A stretch of 64,000 bases of DNA, from NCBI RefSeq assembly GCF_009749385.1, contig NZ_WBIN01000003.1, forward strand, positions 62,001 to 126,000, given 5' to 3'. This stretch comes from Agromyces allii (GTDB lineage: Bacteria > Actinomycetota > Actinomycetes > Actinomycetales > Microbacteriaceae). Below, one piece after another: positions 10,269-18,773 of this stretch (its first letter is position 1; each line of letters starts with the position of its first letter). The position numbers and the translations under genes were made by a program. Under the pieces are notes generated by a model. That model was not told the origin of the DNA. It made no database searches and was given only the letters and a program-made list of their open reading frames with translations.

Positions 10269-11153
10269 ATGCCGCACGCAGCCGGCCGGACCGACGCCAC
10301 CCGAGCCGTGGTCTTCGCCCCGCTCGAGGGCGCCGGGCGCGCCGAACTCGTCGAACAGCGCATCACCGACGCGATCGTCGCGGGCGTGCTGCGTGACGGA
10401 GAGCGCCTGCCCAGCGAGTCGGATCTCGCCGGGCGGCTCGGCGTCGCCGTCGTCACCGCCCGCGAGGCGCTCGTCGCCCTGCGCGACAACGGGCTCGTGC
10501 ACACCCGTCGCGGCCGCGACGGCGGCAGCTTCGTCACCTTCGATCCGGATGCCTCGACCCGCATCGTCGAGCGCCGGCTGAGAGCGCTCAGCCGGGTCGA
10601 GCTCCGCGACCTGTCGCTGCACTACTCGGCGATCGCGGGCATGGCCGCCGAGGTCGCCGCCGACCGCGCGAGCGACGACGACCTCGCCAGCCTGGCCGAC
10701 ATCGACGCCCGCGCCGACCTCGCGACCGCCGGCGGAGCCCGCCGTGCGGTCGGCCGATTCCAGCTCGAGGTCGCCGCCGTGAGCCAGTCGCCGCGCCTCG
10801 TGCAGGAGGAACTGCGCCTGCAGGCCGAGGCCGGCCCCTTGCTCTGGATGTGCCTGCGGGAGGAAGATGCTCGTGATCGCAGCCGCAGCGTGCGGCTCGA
10901 CGTGATCCAGGCCATCCGCGACGTGCAACCCGAACGTGCACGACGCGTCACGACGGAGCACATCGCCCAGGCGGTGCAGTGGCTGGTCGACGAGAAGTCC
11001 CGAATCGACCAGGCGTCGCACCCCGCCGGCGGTGCGGCATCCGCCCTCGACGCCCTCGACGCGGCATCCGTCACCCCGATGGAGCACCGCACCGGCGCGG
11101 ACCAGGCGGTACCGGCTGAGCCGGCGGAAGCAGCGGAAGGAACCCCCGCGTGA
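10269..11153 (+). CDS. FadR/FCD-type GntR transcriptional regulator
   Basis: 294 aa. N-terminal GntR winged helix (ELVEQRITDAIVAGVLRDGERLPSESDLAGRLGV and the recognition helix), followed by an all-helical FCD-like effector domain. The FCD metal-site histidines are not obvious, and the domain is diverged. The C-terminal ~45 residues are Ala/Pro-rich and look disordered. ATG at 10269 with GGAGGG upstream is preferred; the frame is open for 30 more codons. Divergent from the polyamine-type importer, so it is the likely local repressor. Its stop overlaps the next gene in GTGA. Confidence 0.82.
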   Translation: MPHAAGRTDATRAVVFAPLEGAGRAELVEQRITDAIVAGVLRDGERLPSESDLAGRLGVAVVTAREALVALRDNGLVHTRRGRDGGSFVTFDPDASTRIVERRLRALSRVELRDLSLHYSAIAGMAAEVAADRASDDDLASLADIDARADLATAGGARRAVGRFQLEVAAVSQSPRLVQEELRLQAEAGPLLWMCLREEDARDRSRSVRLDVIQAIRDVQPERARRVTTEHIAQAVQWLVDEKSRIDQASHPAGGAASALDALDAASVTPMEHRTGADQAVPAEPAEAAEGTPA

Positions 11154-11989
11154 GCACCACCCTCGATCTCGCGGCCGAGCACATCGCCCGGCGCGTGGCG
11201 TCGACGATCGAGCCCCTCCTGGCCATGGTCGACGGATGGCGCGGAGTGCTCGAAGCCGAACTCTCCGGCCCGTTCGCCGGCGCCCTCACCGGATCGTCCA
11301 CCGCGCAGGCGGCCACGCTCGACGCCGTCGTCGAGGCGCTCGTGGGCGCCGAGCTCGAGCGCGACGGCGCCCTCATCACGGGTGCGGGCTTCGTGGCCTC
11401 GCCCGGGTTCCTCGCCGATGCGCAGTGGCATCTCGCCTGGTGGCTGAGCAGCGCGAACTCGTTCGGCACGGGCGCCGGCACCGGCACGGGGGCGGCCGGC
11501 GCGGCTCCGACGCTGCGGCGGCTCGAGGCCGTGAGCGACCCCGACTCCGAGCAGTTCCGCGACTACACGACGCTCGAGTGGTGGCGCGTTCCCGCACGCA
11601 CGGGTCGCCGCCACCTGACCGGCCCCTACGTCGACTACCTCTGCACCGACGACTACACGGTCACGATCACGACGCCCGTCATGGCCGACGGCGAGATGGT
11701 CGGCGTCGTGGGCACCGACGCGTACGTCGCCCGGCTCGAGCGCGAGCTGCTGCCCGTGCTGCGCGAGTGGGGCGGCGCGTGCACGCTCGTGAACGCGTCG
11801 GGCCGCATCCTCGCCTCGACCGACTCTCGCCGGGCGACCGGCGCGCTGCTCCGGCTCGACGGGCTGTCCGAGGCGCTCGCCCCGCTCCACGAGGAGCACC
11901 CCGGGCATGCCGCACTGCTCGGCGGCGGGGAGTTCGTGCTGCCCTGCGGCGACACGACGCTCGCGCTCGTCGCGGAGGCGCCGGCCTAA
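11150..11989 (+). CDS. Soluble Cache-domain (PDC sensor-like) protein
   Basis: 279 aa, GTG start overlapping the FCD regulator's stop (GTGA), so the two are co-translated. The core (YTTLEWWRVPARTGRRHLTGPYVDYLCTDDYTVTITTPVMADGEMVGVVGTDAYVARLE, residues ~140-198) reads as a Cache/PDC fold that binds small amines or carboxylates. There is no signal peptide or membrane helix, so unlike most Cache sensors it should be cytoplasmic. A Gly-Thr-rich linker (about residues 103-115) separates a helical N-terminal part. Likely ligand sensor or co-factor for the regulator or importer; this role is inferred. Confidence 0.7.
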   Translation: MSTTLDLAAEHIARRVASTIEPLLAMVDGWRGVLEAELSGPFAGALTGSSTAQAATLDAVVEALVGAELERDGALITGAGFVASPGFLADAQWHLAWWLSSANSFGTGAGTGTGAAGAAPTLRRLEAVSDPDSEQFRDYTTLEWWRVPARTGRRHLTGPYVDYLCTDDYTVTITTPVMADGEMVGVVGTDAYVARLERELLPVLREWGGACTLVNASGRILASTDSRRATGALLRLDGLSEALAPLHEEHPGHAALLGGGEFVLPCGDTTLALVAEAPA

Positions 11990-12663
11990 CCGCGCAGCGC
12001 GGCGCCCGGCGTGAGCACGAGCTCGGCGATCGCGGGGTCGCCGCCGAGCGAGACGAGCCGGTCGCGGTAGGCGCGTCGCGCCCGCGCGTAGTGCACGTCG
12101 CTCTCGCGGATCACGGCCATGAGGTTCATCCACTCGAACGTGCCCTGCAGCTCGAACGCGAGCTGCTCGGGATCGTCGAGCCCGGGCAGCTCGCCCTGCT
12201 TCACCGCGAATCCGGCCGAGGCGGCGAGGTAGCCGAGCCAGCTCTCGAGCTGGTCGGCGAGGGCATCGCGAACGGGGCCCGCCTTGGCGTGGAAGTCGGC
12301 CGCAGACGCCGAGAAGAAGCATCCGCCCGGGAACACCCGGTCCTGCGAGTACGCCACGACGCTGTCGAGCAGCGCGGTCAGGCGACGGATGCCGCGGGGC
12401 TGCACGCGCGCGGGCTCGATCACGGTCGCGGTGAACCGCTCGGTGGCGGCGACGATCGTGGCGAGCTGCAACTGCTCCTTGGAGCCGAAGAGCGTGGCGA
12501 TGCCGCTCTTGCTGACGGATGCCGCGGACGCGAGCCGTCCGATCGAGAGGCCGTCGAGCCCTTCGAGCGAGGCCAGGTCGGCGGCGGCGTCGAGCACGTG
12601 GCGCCGGGAGGCGTCTCCCCTGGCGCGGCGTCCGTCGATCGAGCGGCCCTCCGTCATCGTCAT
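11986..12663 (-). CDS. TetR-family transcriptional regulator
   Basis: 225 aa. N-terminal HTH (RRHVLDAAADLASLEGLDGLSIGRLASAASVSKSGIATLFGSKEQLQ), with a C-terminal ligand domain of the YbiH/TetR_C type. Start ATG at 12661-12663; six further in-frame codons upstream run into the operator. The stop overlaps that of the Cache gene (convergent). Two perfect ACGAACGTTCGT palindromes immediately upstream are the likely operator for both this gene and the divergent hydrolase. Confidence 0.88.
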   Translation of the reverse strand: MTMTEGRSIDGRRARGDASRRHVLDAAADLASLEGLDGLSIGRLASAASVSKSGIATLFGSKEQLQLATIVAATERFTATVIEPARVQPRGIRRLTALLDSVVAYSQDRVFPGGCFFSASAADFHAKAGPVRDALADQLESWLGYLAASAGFAVKQGELPGLDDPEQLAFELQGTFEWMNLMAVIRESDVHYARARRAYRDRLVSLGGDPAIAELVLTPGAALRG

Positions 12664-12679
12664 GTCTTGCAGTTTACGC

Positions 12680-12715
12680 ACGAACGTTCGTACACTCTAC
12701 GTACGAACGTTCGTA
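12680..12715. promoter_or_regulatory. Twin TetR operators and divergent promoter
   Basis: Two copies of ACGAACGTTCGT at 12680-12691 and 12703-12714 (the second extends to TACGAACGTTCGTA, 12702-12715), centres 23 bp apart, about two helical turns. TTGCAG (12667-12672) and TACACT (12691-12696) at 18-bp spacing form a rightward promoter overlapped by the first site, so binding should block the hydrolase promoter. Confidence 0.85.
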
Positions 12716-12734
12716 GAGTTTCTGGAGGCACCCC

Positions 12735-13748
12735 GTGAGCGCACCGGCATCCGACACCGCGTCGATCCCGACCATGACCGACCCGGTGCGCGTGGTTCGT
12801 GCAGACCCGCGGGCGGGCACACGCGCGCCCCTCGCCCCGGCGACGGCACCGCCCGCGACGCCGCTCGCACTGAAAGCGGTGGCCGGCGGCATCCGGCTGG
12901 CGTCCTCGATCTCGCCCGAGCTCGGTGCCCGGCTCGCACTGCCGTTGTTCATGCGCGTCGGACGTCGCGTGACGGTCGCGGAGGCCGACGCCGGCACGCA
13001 TGCCGAGGCCCGCCGCGGACGCGTGCGCATCCCCGGCATCCGCCGTTCGGGCGTCGACGTCGTGACCTACGAGTGGGGCGGCGGGCCCGACGTCGTCGTG
13101 CTCGCGCACGGCTGGCAGTCGCGCGCGAGCGTGTTCGCGCCGCTCGTGCGGGAGCTCCGCAGCGAGGGCTTCCGCGTCGTCGCGTTCGACGCCCCCGCGA
13201 ACGGCGACTCCGACGGACGCGGCACCTACCTGGTCGACCACCTCGACATCCTCGCGGCGCTGCAGCAGCGATACGGCCGGTTCCACGCGCTGATCGGGCA
13301 CTCCTTCGGCGGCACGGCCTCGCTGCTCGCCCCGGCCGAGGGCATCGACACGCGTCGCGTGGCGTCCATCGCGGCCGCGGGCTCTGCCCACGTGTTCGTC
13401 GACGAGTTCGGCACCCTGGTCGGACTCGACGCGCCGACCCGCGACGCGCTCGCCCGCGGATTCGTGCGCCGGCTCTTCGCCGACGTCGAGAACCCGTTCG
13501 AGCACTACTCGGCGCTCGCGCACCCGCTGCCCGAGGGCATGCCGCTGCTCGTCGTGCACGACCGCGGCGACCGCCGGGTGCCGTTCGCCGAGGCGCCGAA
13601 GATCGCCGCTGCGAACCCCGGGCGCACGCGCTTCGTGCCGACCGAAGGGCTCGGGCACAACCGCATCCTGCGGGCCGACGTCACGCTCGACGCCGTCGTC
13701 GAGTTCGTCACGGCGCCGGATGCCGCGCTGCAGGCGCCCGGCGCGTAG
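12735..13748 (+). CDS. Alpha/beta hydrolase under TetR control
   Basis: 337-aa alpha/beta-hydrolase with HGWQSRASVF (oxyanion region), nucleophile elbow GHSFGG, an Asp in VVHDRGDRRVPF and a His in LGHNRIL. GTG start with GGAGG at 12724-12728. The first ~60 residues are Pro/Ala-rich and low complexity before the fold starts. Divergent from and probably repressed by the TetR regulator. The substrate is unknown; the TetR/hydrolase pairing suggests response to an ester or lactone-type compound. Confidence 0.82.
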   Translation: MSAPASDTASIPTMTDPVRVVRADPRAGTRAPLAPATAPPATPLALKAVAGGIRLASSISPELGARLALPLFMRVGRRVTVAEADAGTHAEARRGRVRIPGIRRSGVDVVTYEWGGGPDVVVLAHGWQSRASVFAPLVRELRSEGFRVVAFDAPANGDSDGRGTYLVDHLDILAALQQRYGRFHALIGHSFGGTASLLAPAEGIDTRRVASIAAAGSAHVFVDEFGTLVGLDAPTRDALARGFVRRLFADVENPFEHYSALAHPLPEGMPLLVVHDRGDRRVPFAEAPKIAAANPGRTRFVPTEGLGHNRILRADVTLDAVVEFVTAPDAALQAPGA

Positions 13749-13810
13749 AGGCTCCCGCGTAGCCGCCCACCGTTTGCCGGGGCGGCACCTGCCTCGTCCA
13801 GCTCACCTCG

Positions 13811-13867
13811 GCGGGAGGGGATCGCGCCGGGGGGAGGATCCCCGGGCCGGAATCGCCCTCCCACGCC
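13811..13867. other. GC-rich non-coding spacer with nested inverted repeats
   Basis: The 168-base gap between the convergent hydrolase and kinase genes (13749-13916) has no credible gene. It contains GGGGA-GGA-TCCCC (13831-13843) nested in a longer imperfect pairing of CGGCGGGAGGG with CCCTCCCACGCCG (about 13810-13867). It could terminate both transcripts. The unusual, non-codon-like composition might also be a dispersed family element. Confidence 0.45.
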
Positions 13868-13916
13868 GCCGATCTCCTCCCGTGGCAACGGCCTGCGGCG
13901 CGCCCGGAACGCGTCG

Positions 13917-14729
13917 CTACGCGCCGAAGCCCCAGGGCTGCGCGCCCGCGTAGGTGGTCGCGCGGGCGCCGGCCGCGACGGCGGCGGTGAGCGCATCCGC
14001 CCTGCTCGCCCCCGCGGCGAGCGCCGCCACGAGCGCCCCGGCGAACGCGTCGCCCGCACCCGTGGTGTCGACGACGTCGACCGGGCCCGACGCGGCATCC
14101 ACTCCGCCCCATCTCGCGCCCGCTGCGCCGAGGGTCACGCAGGCGTCCGCGGGCGACCCCAGGGCGACCCACTCGTGCTCGTTGACGATGACGACATCGG
14201 CCAGTTCGAGCAGGGCGGATGCCGCGGGCGAGACGGGCGACGCATTCAGCACCGTGAGCGCGCCGAGCGCCCGTCCCCGGCGAAGCACGGCCTCGGCGAC
14301 GGCCGGCGCGAGCTCGAGCTGGCTGACCACGACGGCGGCGTCATCGGGGATCGCGCGCGCCGCGGCATCCGCCTCGATGCCGCCGTTCGCCCCGGCGACG
14401 ACGATGATGCTGTTCTCGCCCGACGCGGCGACCGTGATGAACGCCTGGCCGGTCGGCCGGTCGGCGTCGACCGCGATGGCCGACACGTCGACGCCGTGCT
14501 CGGCGAGGCGTTCGACGTAGCGGCGGCCGAGGTCGTCGTCGCCGACCCGCCCGATGAGCAGCACGTCGGCGCCCGCCGCGGCGGCACCGGCCGCGAGATT
14601 CGCGCCCTTGCCGCCCGGCAGCAGCTCGACGTCGAGGCCGAGCACGGTCTCGCCGGGCGCCGGATGCGCCTCGACGCGCACCACCGAATCGACGTTGATC
14701 GACCCCACCACCACCACGCGCGCACCCAT
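13917..14729 (-). CDS. rbsK: PfkB-family sugar kinase, ribokinase-like
   Basis: 270-aa carbohydrate kinase. The N-terminal PfkB signature (GSINVDSVVRVEAHPAPGE, then LPGGKGANLA) and the C-terminal catalytic motif DTTGAGDAFAGAL (anion hole plus base Asp) are intact. Ribose is the default substrate by resemblance to RbsK. It is ~35 residues shorter than E. coli RbsK, and no ribose transport genes lie nearby, so the substrate is uncertain. ATG at 14727-14729 six bases after TAGGCT, so probably leaderless. Confidence 0.83.
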   Translation of the reverse strand: MGARVVVVGSINVDSVVRVEAHPAPGETVLGLDVELLPGGKGANLAAGAAAAGADVLLIGRVGDDDLGRRYVERLAEHGVDVSAIAVDADRPTGQAFITVAASGENSIIVVAGANGGIEADAAARAIPDDAAVVVSQLELAPAVAEAVLRRGRALGALTVLNASPVSPAASALLELADVVIVNEHEWVALGSPADACVTLGAAGARWGGVDAASGPVDVVDTTGAGDAFAGALVAALAAGASRADALTAAVAAGARATTYAGAQPWGFGA

Positions 14730-14735
14730 GCCGGG

Positions 14736-14741
14736 AGCCTA
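14736..14741 (-). promoter_or_regulatory. -10 box for leaderless kinase transcript
   Basis: Minus-strand TAGGCT, six bases, then the ATG of the ribokinase-like gene. Confidence 0.55.
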
Positions 14742-14794
14742 CCGGCGCACCGGTTGGCACGCTTCGCGACGACCTCGACCTCGACCTCGCCCGT

Positions 14795-16000
14795 TCAGCC
14801 GACGGATGCCGCGGCGCACCGCGCGAGACCGCTGCGGCCGCCCGCGGCGAACGCCGCCCGCTGTCGCTCGGCACCCGACCCGCGGGCGAGCAGCGCCGCG
14901 ACGGCTTCGGGGCATCCGTCGTCGGCGTCGTGCATGGCGAGGGCGGATGCCACGACCTCGGCGAGCGGCGCCATCCGCCCCTGCACGGGGTCGGGCACCG
15001 TCGCGGCGAACCCGTCGCGTGCGGCCGCCCACACGGCGGCGTCGAGCACCTCGCCGCTGAACGGGACGACCTGTGCCGACGCGGCGGCCGCGGCATCCGT
15101 CACGCCACCGGCATCCGTCGCCCGAGCGGCCCGTGCACCGCTCAGGATGCCGTCGGCGATGCGGCGGCAGAGCAGGGCGATCGTGACGCTGTCGGCGGCG
15201 TCGAGCTGCGCATCGGCCACCCTCAGTTCGACCGTCGGCAGGTGGTGCGAGGCGCGCAGCAGCCAGGCGATCAGCGGGCGATCGCGTGTGGCGCCAATGC
15301 CCACGAGGTCGTCGATGCGGCGCTCGTAGTCGTCGGCATCGGCGAAGGGCGCCGGAATGCCGGCCGTGGTCCACCGCCGGAGCACGATCGTGCGCCAACT
15401 CGCGAAGCCCGTGTCGGCGGTGCGCCAGTAGGGGGAGTTCGCGGCGAGCGCGGTGAGCATGGGGATCCACGCGCGCAGGCCGTTGAGCACGCGCACCCGG
15501 TCTTCACGGTCGTCGATGCCGACGTGCACGTGCAGGCCGCACACCTGGTGGTCGTCGATCATCGCGCCGATGTCGTGCTGGATGTGCGAGTACCGGGCCT
15601 CGGGCGTCACCGTCGGCGCCCGACCTGCGTCGAACGGGGTGCCCGTCGACGCAGCGTGCACCCCGAGGGCGACCGCGATGCCGTCGAGCGCGGCCCGGAA
15701 CGCCTCGAGCTGCTGCACCGCCTCCGCGCCGTCGGTGCAGACGCCGGTCGCGATCTCGACCTGCGAGGCGAGGAACTCCGACGTCGCACCGGCGAATCCG
15801 GCGGCGTGCAGCGCGGCGATCGCCTGCGGAGCGAGCGGCACCGGCCGCAGCGTCACCGGATCGAGGAGCACGAACTCCTCCTCGATGCCGAAGGTCGTGA
15901 CCGCGCGAGCGCTCGCACGCGAGGCCTCGACCTCGGGCGCCGGATCGTTCGCAGGCGAGGGCTCGGGCACGGTGCGCATCGCGGGCTCGATCGTCGTCAT
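14795..16000 (-). CDS. Carboxylate-amine ligase, YbdK family (GCS2)
   Basis: 401 aa, glutamate-cysteine-ligase family 2. FGIEEEFVLLDP (residues ~37-48), QVEIATGVCTDG, CGLHVHVGIDDRED and an ELRVADAQ segment are the metal/ATP and substrate motifs of this family. Family members join a carboxylate to an amine with ATP; YbdK has weak gamma-glutamylcysteine ligase activity and the true substrates of actinobacterial members are mostly unknown. ATG at 15998-16000. The C-terminus ends in Ala-rich sequence at a GGATGCC word. Confidence 0.85.
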   Translation of the reverse strand: MTTIEPAMRTVPEPSPANDPAPEVEASRASARAVTTFGIEEEFVLLDPVTLRPVPLAPQAIAALHAAGFAGATSEFLASQVEIATGVCTDGAEAVQQLEAFRAALDGIAVALGVHAASTGTPFDAGRAPTVTPEARYSHIQHDIGAMIDDHQVCGLHVHVGIDDREDRVRVLNGLRAWIPMLTALAANSPYWRTADTGFASWRTIVLRRWTTAGIPAPFADADDYERRIDDLVGIGATRDRPLIAWLLRASHHLPTVELRVADAQLDAADSVTIALLCRRIADGILSGARAARATDAGGVTDAAAAASAQVVPFSGEVLDAAVWAAARDGFAATVPDPVQGRMAPLAEVVASALAMHDADDGCPEAVAALLARGSGAERQRAAFAAGGRSGLARCAAASVG

Positions 16001-16051
16001 GTCTCATGCCTACCCGTCGGATCGGATCGCCGCGAGGGCTTGACCTCGGCG

Positions 16052-17056
16052 TCAGCCGAGCCCGGGTCGCTGCAGCGCGGCGAGGGCACGGGCCAGCGCG
16101 TACCGGGTGCGCCCGGTCGGCGTGCGGGGGTCGTAACCGAGCGTCTCGGCGAGGGCGTCGAGCCTCGCCTGCACGCTCGAGTGGTGCATGCCCAGGGCGG
16201 ATGCCGCCTGCCGCACGCTTCCGGCGTCGGCGAACGCGTCGAGCACGGCCAGGGCACGCGGGTCGAGGGCGGCCAGCGCCGAAGCATCCGGATGCCGTTC
16301 GTCGTGGCGATCGGCGGCCTCGGCCAGGAGCAGGAGGGCACCGAGCTGGGCCGCATCGACCGCGGGCTCCGCAGCCGTGCCCAGCCGCAACGCGATGAGC
16401 GCCGACGCGAACGACTCGGGCAGCCGTTCGGCGGGGCCGCCGAGGCCGATGCCCGCGCGCAGGCCCGCCGGCACGACCGCCGGCCCGTCGACGAGCACCA
16501 CGCGCACGAGTCCGCGCGCCGTGGCGACGACGGCGGCCGGTCCGTCGGCGGGCGGCGGCCCATCTGGGAGCGACACCACGACGCGCACGTCGGGCGCGCA
16601 GTCCAGCCTCAGCTTCGTCGCGGCCACGGCACGCTCGGATGCCGCGGCGCCCGCCGTGACCACGACCTCGACCGCGGCATCCGCGGTGTTCGACCTGCGG
16701 GCCGACGTGATCGCGACGGCGAGGGCGAGCCGCTCGAGCACCATCGCGTCGTTCGCGTGCGCGGGCCCGGTGCGCTCGAGCCAGACCAGCGAGCCGTCGC
16801 TCGTCTCGCGCGACGGCCAGGCGGATGCCGCGGCATCCGTCGTTCCGAGGGGTTCGCCGTCGGGCGCGACGCGCTTGACCCGGGTCGACGACCGGGCGGC
16901 GTAGCCTGCGACCGCCCCCGAGAGCACGGCCGCCCCGCGGAGCAGGGAATCGGGGCCGACTCCGCCCGCGACGAGCGCATCGAAGTACGAGACGACCTTG
17001 AGCGTCTCGCTCGCCTCCGGGTCGAGCGCAGTCAGACGACCGACGAGTTCTTGCAT
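16052..17056 (-). CDS. PucR/CdaR-type transcriptional regulator
   Basis: 334 aa. The C-terminal PucR-type helix-turn-helix (LAVLDAFADAGSVRQAASALGMHHSSVQARLDALAETLGYD) is clear. The N-terminal part is a GAF-like/GGDEF-like sensory region without recognisable motifs. I chose the ATG at 17054-17056 because GGAG sits six bases upstream. Two other starts in frame (17066-17068 ATG, 17084-17086 GTG) lack a ribosome site. Effector and targets unknown; it sits between the YbdK-like ligase and an esterase, both read leftward. Confidence 0.75.
   Translation of the reverse strand: MQELVGRLTALDPEASETLKVVSYFDALVAGGVGPDSLLRGAAVLSGAVAGYAARSSTRVKRVAPDGEPLGTTDAAASAWPSRETSDGSLVWLERTGPAHANDAMVLERLALAVAITSARRSNTADAAVEVVVTAGAAASERAVAATKLRLDCAPDVRVVVSLPDGPPPADGPAAVVATARGLVRVVLVDGPAVVPAGLRAGIGLGGPAERLPESFASALIALRLGTAAEPAVDAAQLGALLLLAEAADRHDERHPDASALAALDPRALAVLDAFADAGSVRQAASALGMHHSSVQARLDALAETLGYDPRTPTGRTRYALARALAALQRPGLG
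16822..16839. repeat. Perfect palindrome CGGATGCCGCGGCATCCG, copy 2
   Basis: Same 18-bp palindrome as at 9099-9116, here inside the PucR-type regulator gene, where it encodes part of an Ala/Asp/Ser-rich stretch (TTDAAASAW). Confidence 0.9.
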
Positions 17057-17176
17057 GGCGGGCTCCATCGCGCGTGTGCGCCCCACCCTAATCGAGCAGG
17101 GGCGGGATGTCTCCGCGGTCGCGGACGGGTGGGCAGGCGTGCGTGCCGCCCGCGACCGCGGAAGCTCTGGCCCGGA

Positions 17177-18154
17177 TCAGACCCCGAGGATGCGGGCGAC
17201 CCAGTTCATGCGCGCCGCGACCGAGGCGCGGGAGACCGCCGCATGCGGGGCCATCATGTCGAAGCCGTGGAACCCGCCGTTCCAGACGTGCAGCTCGGCC
17301 TCGCCGCCGGCCGCCCAGATGCGGCTCGCGTAGGCGACGTCCTCGTCGCGGAACACCTCGGCGCTGCCGCAGTCGATGTAGGCGGGCGGCAGGCCCGAGA
17401 GATCGGTCGCCCGCGCGGGGGCGGCGTAGATCGAGACGTCGTCGGTGCCGCGGCGGTCGCCGAGCAGTGCGTTCCAGCCGGTCAGGTTCGAACCGCGATC
17501 CCACACGCCGACGCCGTCGATCTGCTCGGTCGAGACCGTCAGGTCGCGGTCATCGATCATCGGGCAGATCAGCAGCTGGCCGGCGAGCGCGGGGCCGCTC
17601 CGATCGCGCGCGAGCAGGGCGGTGCCCGCCGCGAGCCCGCCGCCGGCGCTGCCGCCCGCGATGATGAGGCGGTCGGCGTCGATGCCGAGCTCCTCGAGGT
17701 TCGCGCCCGTCCAGGCCAGGCCCGCGTAGCAGTCCTCGACGGGGTACGGGTCGGGGAACTCGGGGGCGAGCCGGTACTCCACCGTGACGACCACGGCATT
17801 CTGCTGCTCGATCAGGTCGAAGAACATCGGGACGCCCAGCCAGCGATCGCCGATGATCATGCCGCCGCCGTGGGTGTGGAAGATGCCGGGGCCCGTGCCG
17901 GTGCGGCCCGGCCGCTCGATCACGCTCACCACGATGTCGTCGCCCGCGTGCCCCGCGATCGTCACGTCGCGCACGACGAGGCCGCGCTCGGCGATCTCGG
18001 CGAGCACCGCCTCTCCCGCGAAGCCCGAGCGCATGGCCGGGATCAGCTCGGGGGTGAACGTCACGGGCATCTGCTCGCGGATCAGCGTGAGCGCCGCCTC
18101 CAGCTCGGGGTCGAACGGCGGTCGGGGGCGGGTCGCGGTCGTCGTGGTGGTCAT
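17177..18154 (-). CDS. Alpha/beta hydrolase, hormone-sensitive-lipase-like esterase
   Basis: 325-aa family IV (HSL) esterase. HGGGMIIGD is the HGGG oxyanion motif (~residues 88-96), the nucleophile elbow is GGSAGGG, the acid lies in DCGSAEVFRDEDVAYA, and the catalytic His is in GGFHGFDMM. The ATG at 18152-18154 has AGGAG eight bases upstream; 15 extra in-frame codons upstream were left out. Hydrolyses short acyl esters; natural substrate unknown. Confidence 0.9.
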   Translation of the reverse strand: MTTTTTATRPRPPFDPELEAALTLIREQMPVTFTPELIPAMRSGFAGEAVLAEIAERGLVVRDVTIAGHAGDDIVVSVIERPGRTGTGPGIFHTHGGGMIIGDRWLGVPMFFDLIEQQNAVVVTVEYRLAPEFPDPYPVEDCYAGLAWTGANLEELGIDADRLIIAGGSAGGGLAAGTALLARDRSGPALAGQLLICPMIDDRDLTVSTEQIDGVGVWDRGSNLTGWNALLGDRRGTDDVSIYAAPARATDLSGLPPAYIDCGSAEVFRDEDVAYASRIWAAGGEAELHVWNGGFHGFDMMAPHAAVSRASVAARMNWVARILGV

Positions 18155-18278
18155 CGGTGAACTCCTCGATCGTGCGTCACCTCGTCGTGACGTCTGCACC
18201 GATCATCCGCGCGGGCACGCGGCATCCGGAACCGACGATCGTAGCCCGATCAGCCGAGTTCACCCGCCAGTCGGCGGA

Positions 18279-18629
18279 TCAGGAGAAGAACGCGTTGGCC
18301 CGCTTCGACCAGAGCAGGATCAGGCCGATCACCGGGAACAGCGCCGAGAAGAGCCCGCTCCAGAACGCGCCGAGCGTGATGAGCCAGATCGCCGTCGCGA
18401 TGTTGAGCACGAAGATGATCGTGACGATGATGCGCGCCGCGTTCGAACCGCGGAACAGGCCGAGGCTCACGACGACCGTCACGATGCCGAGGATGATCGC
18501 CCACACGCCGGCGCCGAAGTTGCCGCCGCCCGGCAGGATCTGGAAGAACCCGGAGACCACCTGCAGCGCCCCAGAGATCCATGCGAGCACGGCGACGAGC
18601 GTCACGCCGCCCGGTCGTTCACCAGCCAT
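18279..18629 (-). CDS. Small four-helix membrane protein
   Basis: 116 aa with four hydrophobic helices covering nearly the whole chain (TLVAVLAWISGALQVVSGFF; VWAIILGIVTVVVSLGLF; ARIIVTIIFVLNIATAIW; FSALFPVIGLILLW). Resembles the DUF7144-like small membrane proteins of actinobacteria, though this match is from memory. ATG at 18627-18629 preceded by AAGGGGG. Function unknown. Confidence 0.7.
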   Translation of the reverse strand: MAGERPGGVTLVAVLAWISGALQVVSGFFQILPGGGNFGAGVWAIILGIVTVVVSLGLFRGSNAARIIVTIIFVLNIATAIWLITLGAFWSGLFSALFPVIGLILLWSKRANAFFS

Positions 18630-18773
18630 GTCGGTACCCCCTTGCTCCGGCCGTGCGCGAACGCGCCGACTCGAGCCACACGGTACTCCCACGAGCGCAG
18701 CCGAGGGGCGTTCGGCGCGCCATGCGACGTGCCGCGGCCGGCGGCAGGTCTCGGGCCCCCGCCTCAGCCGGTC

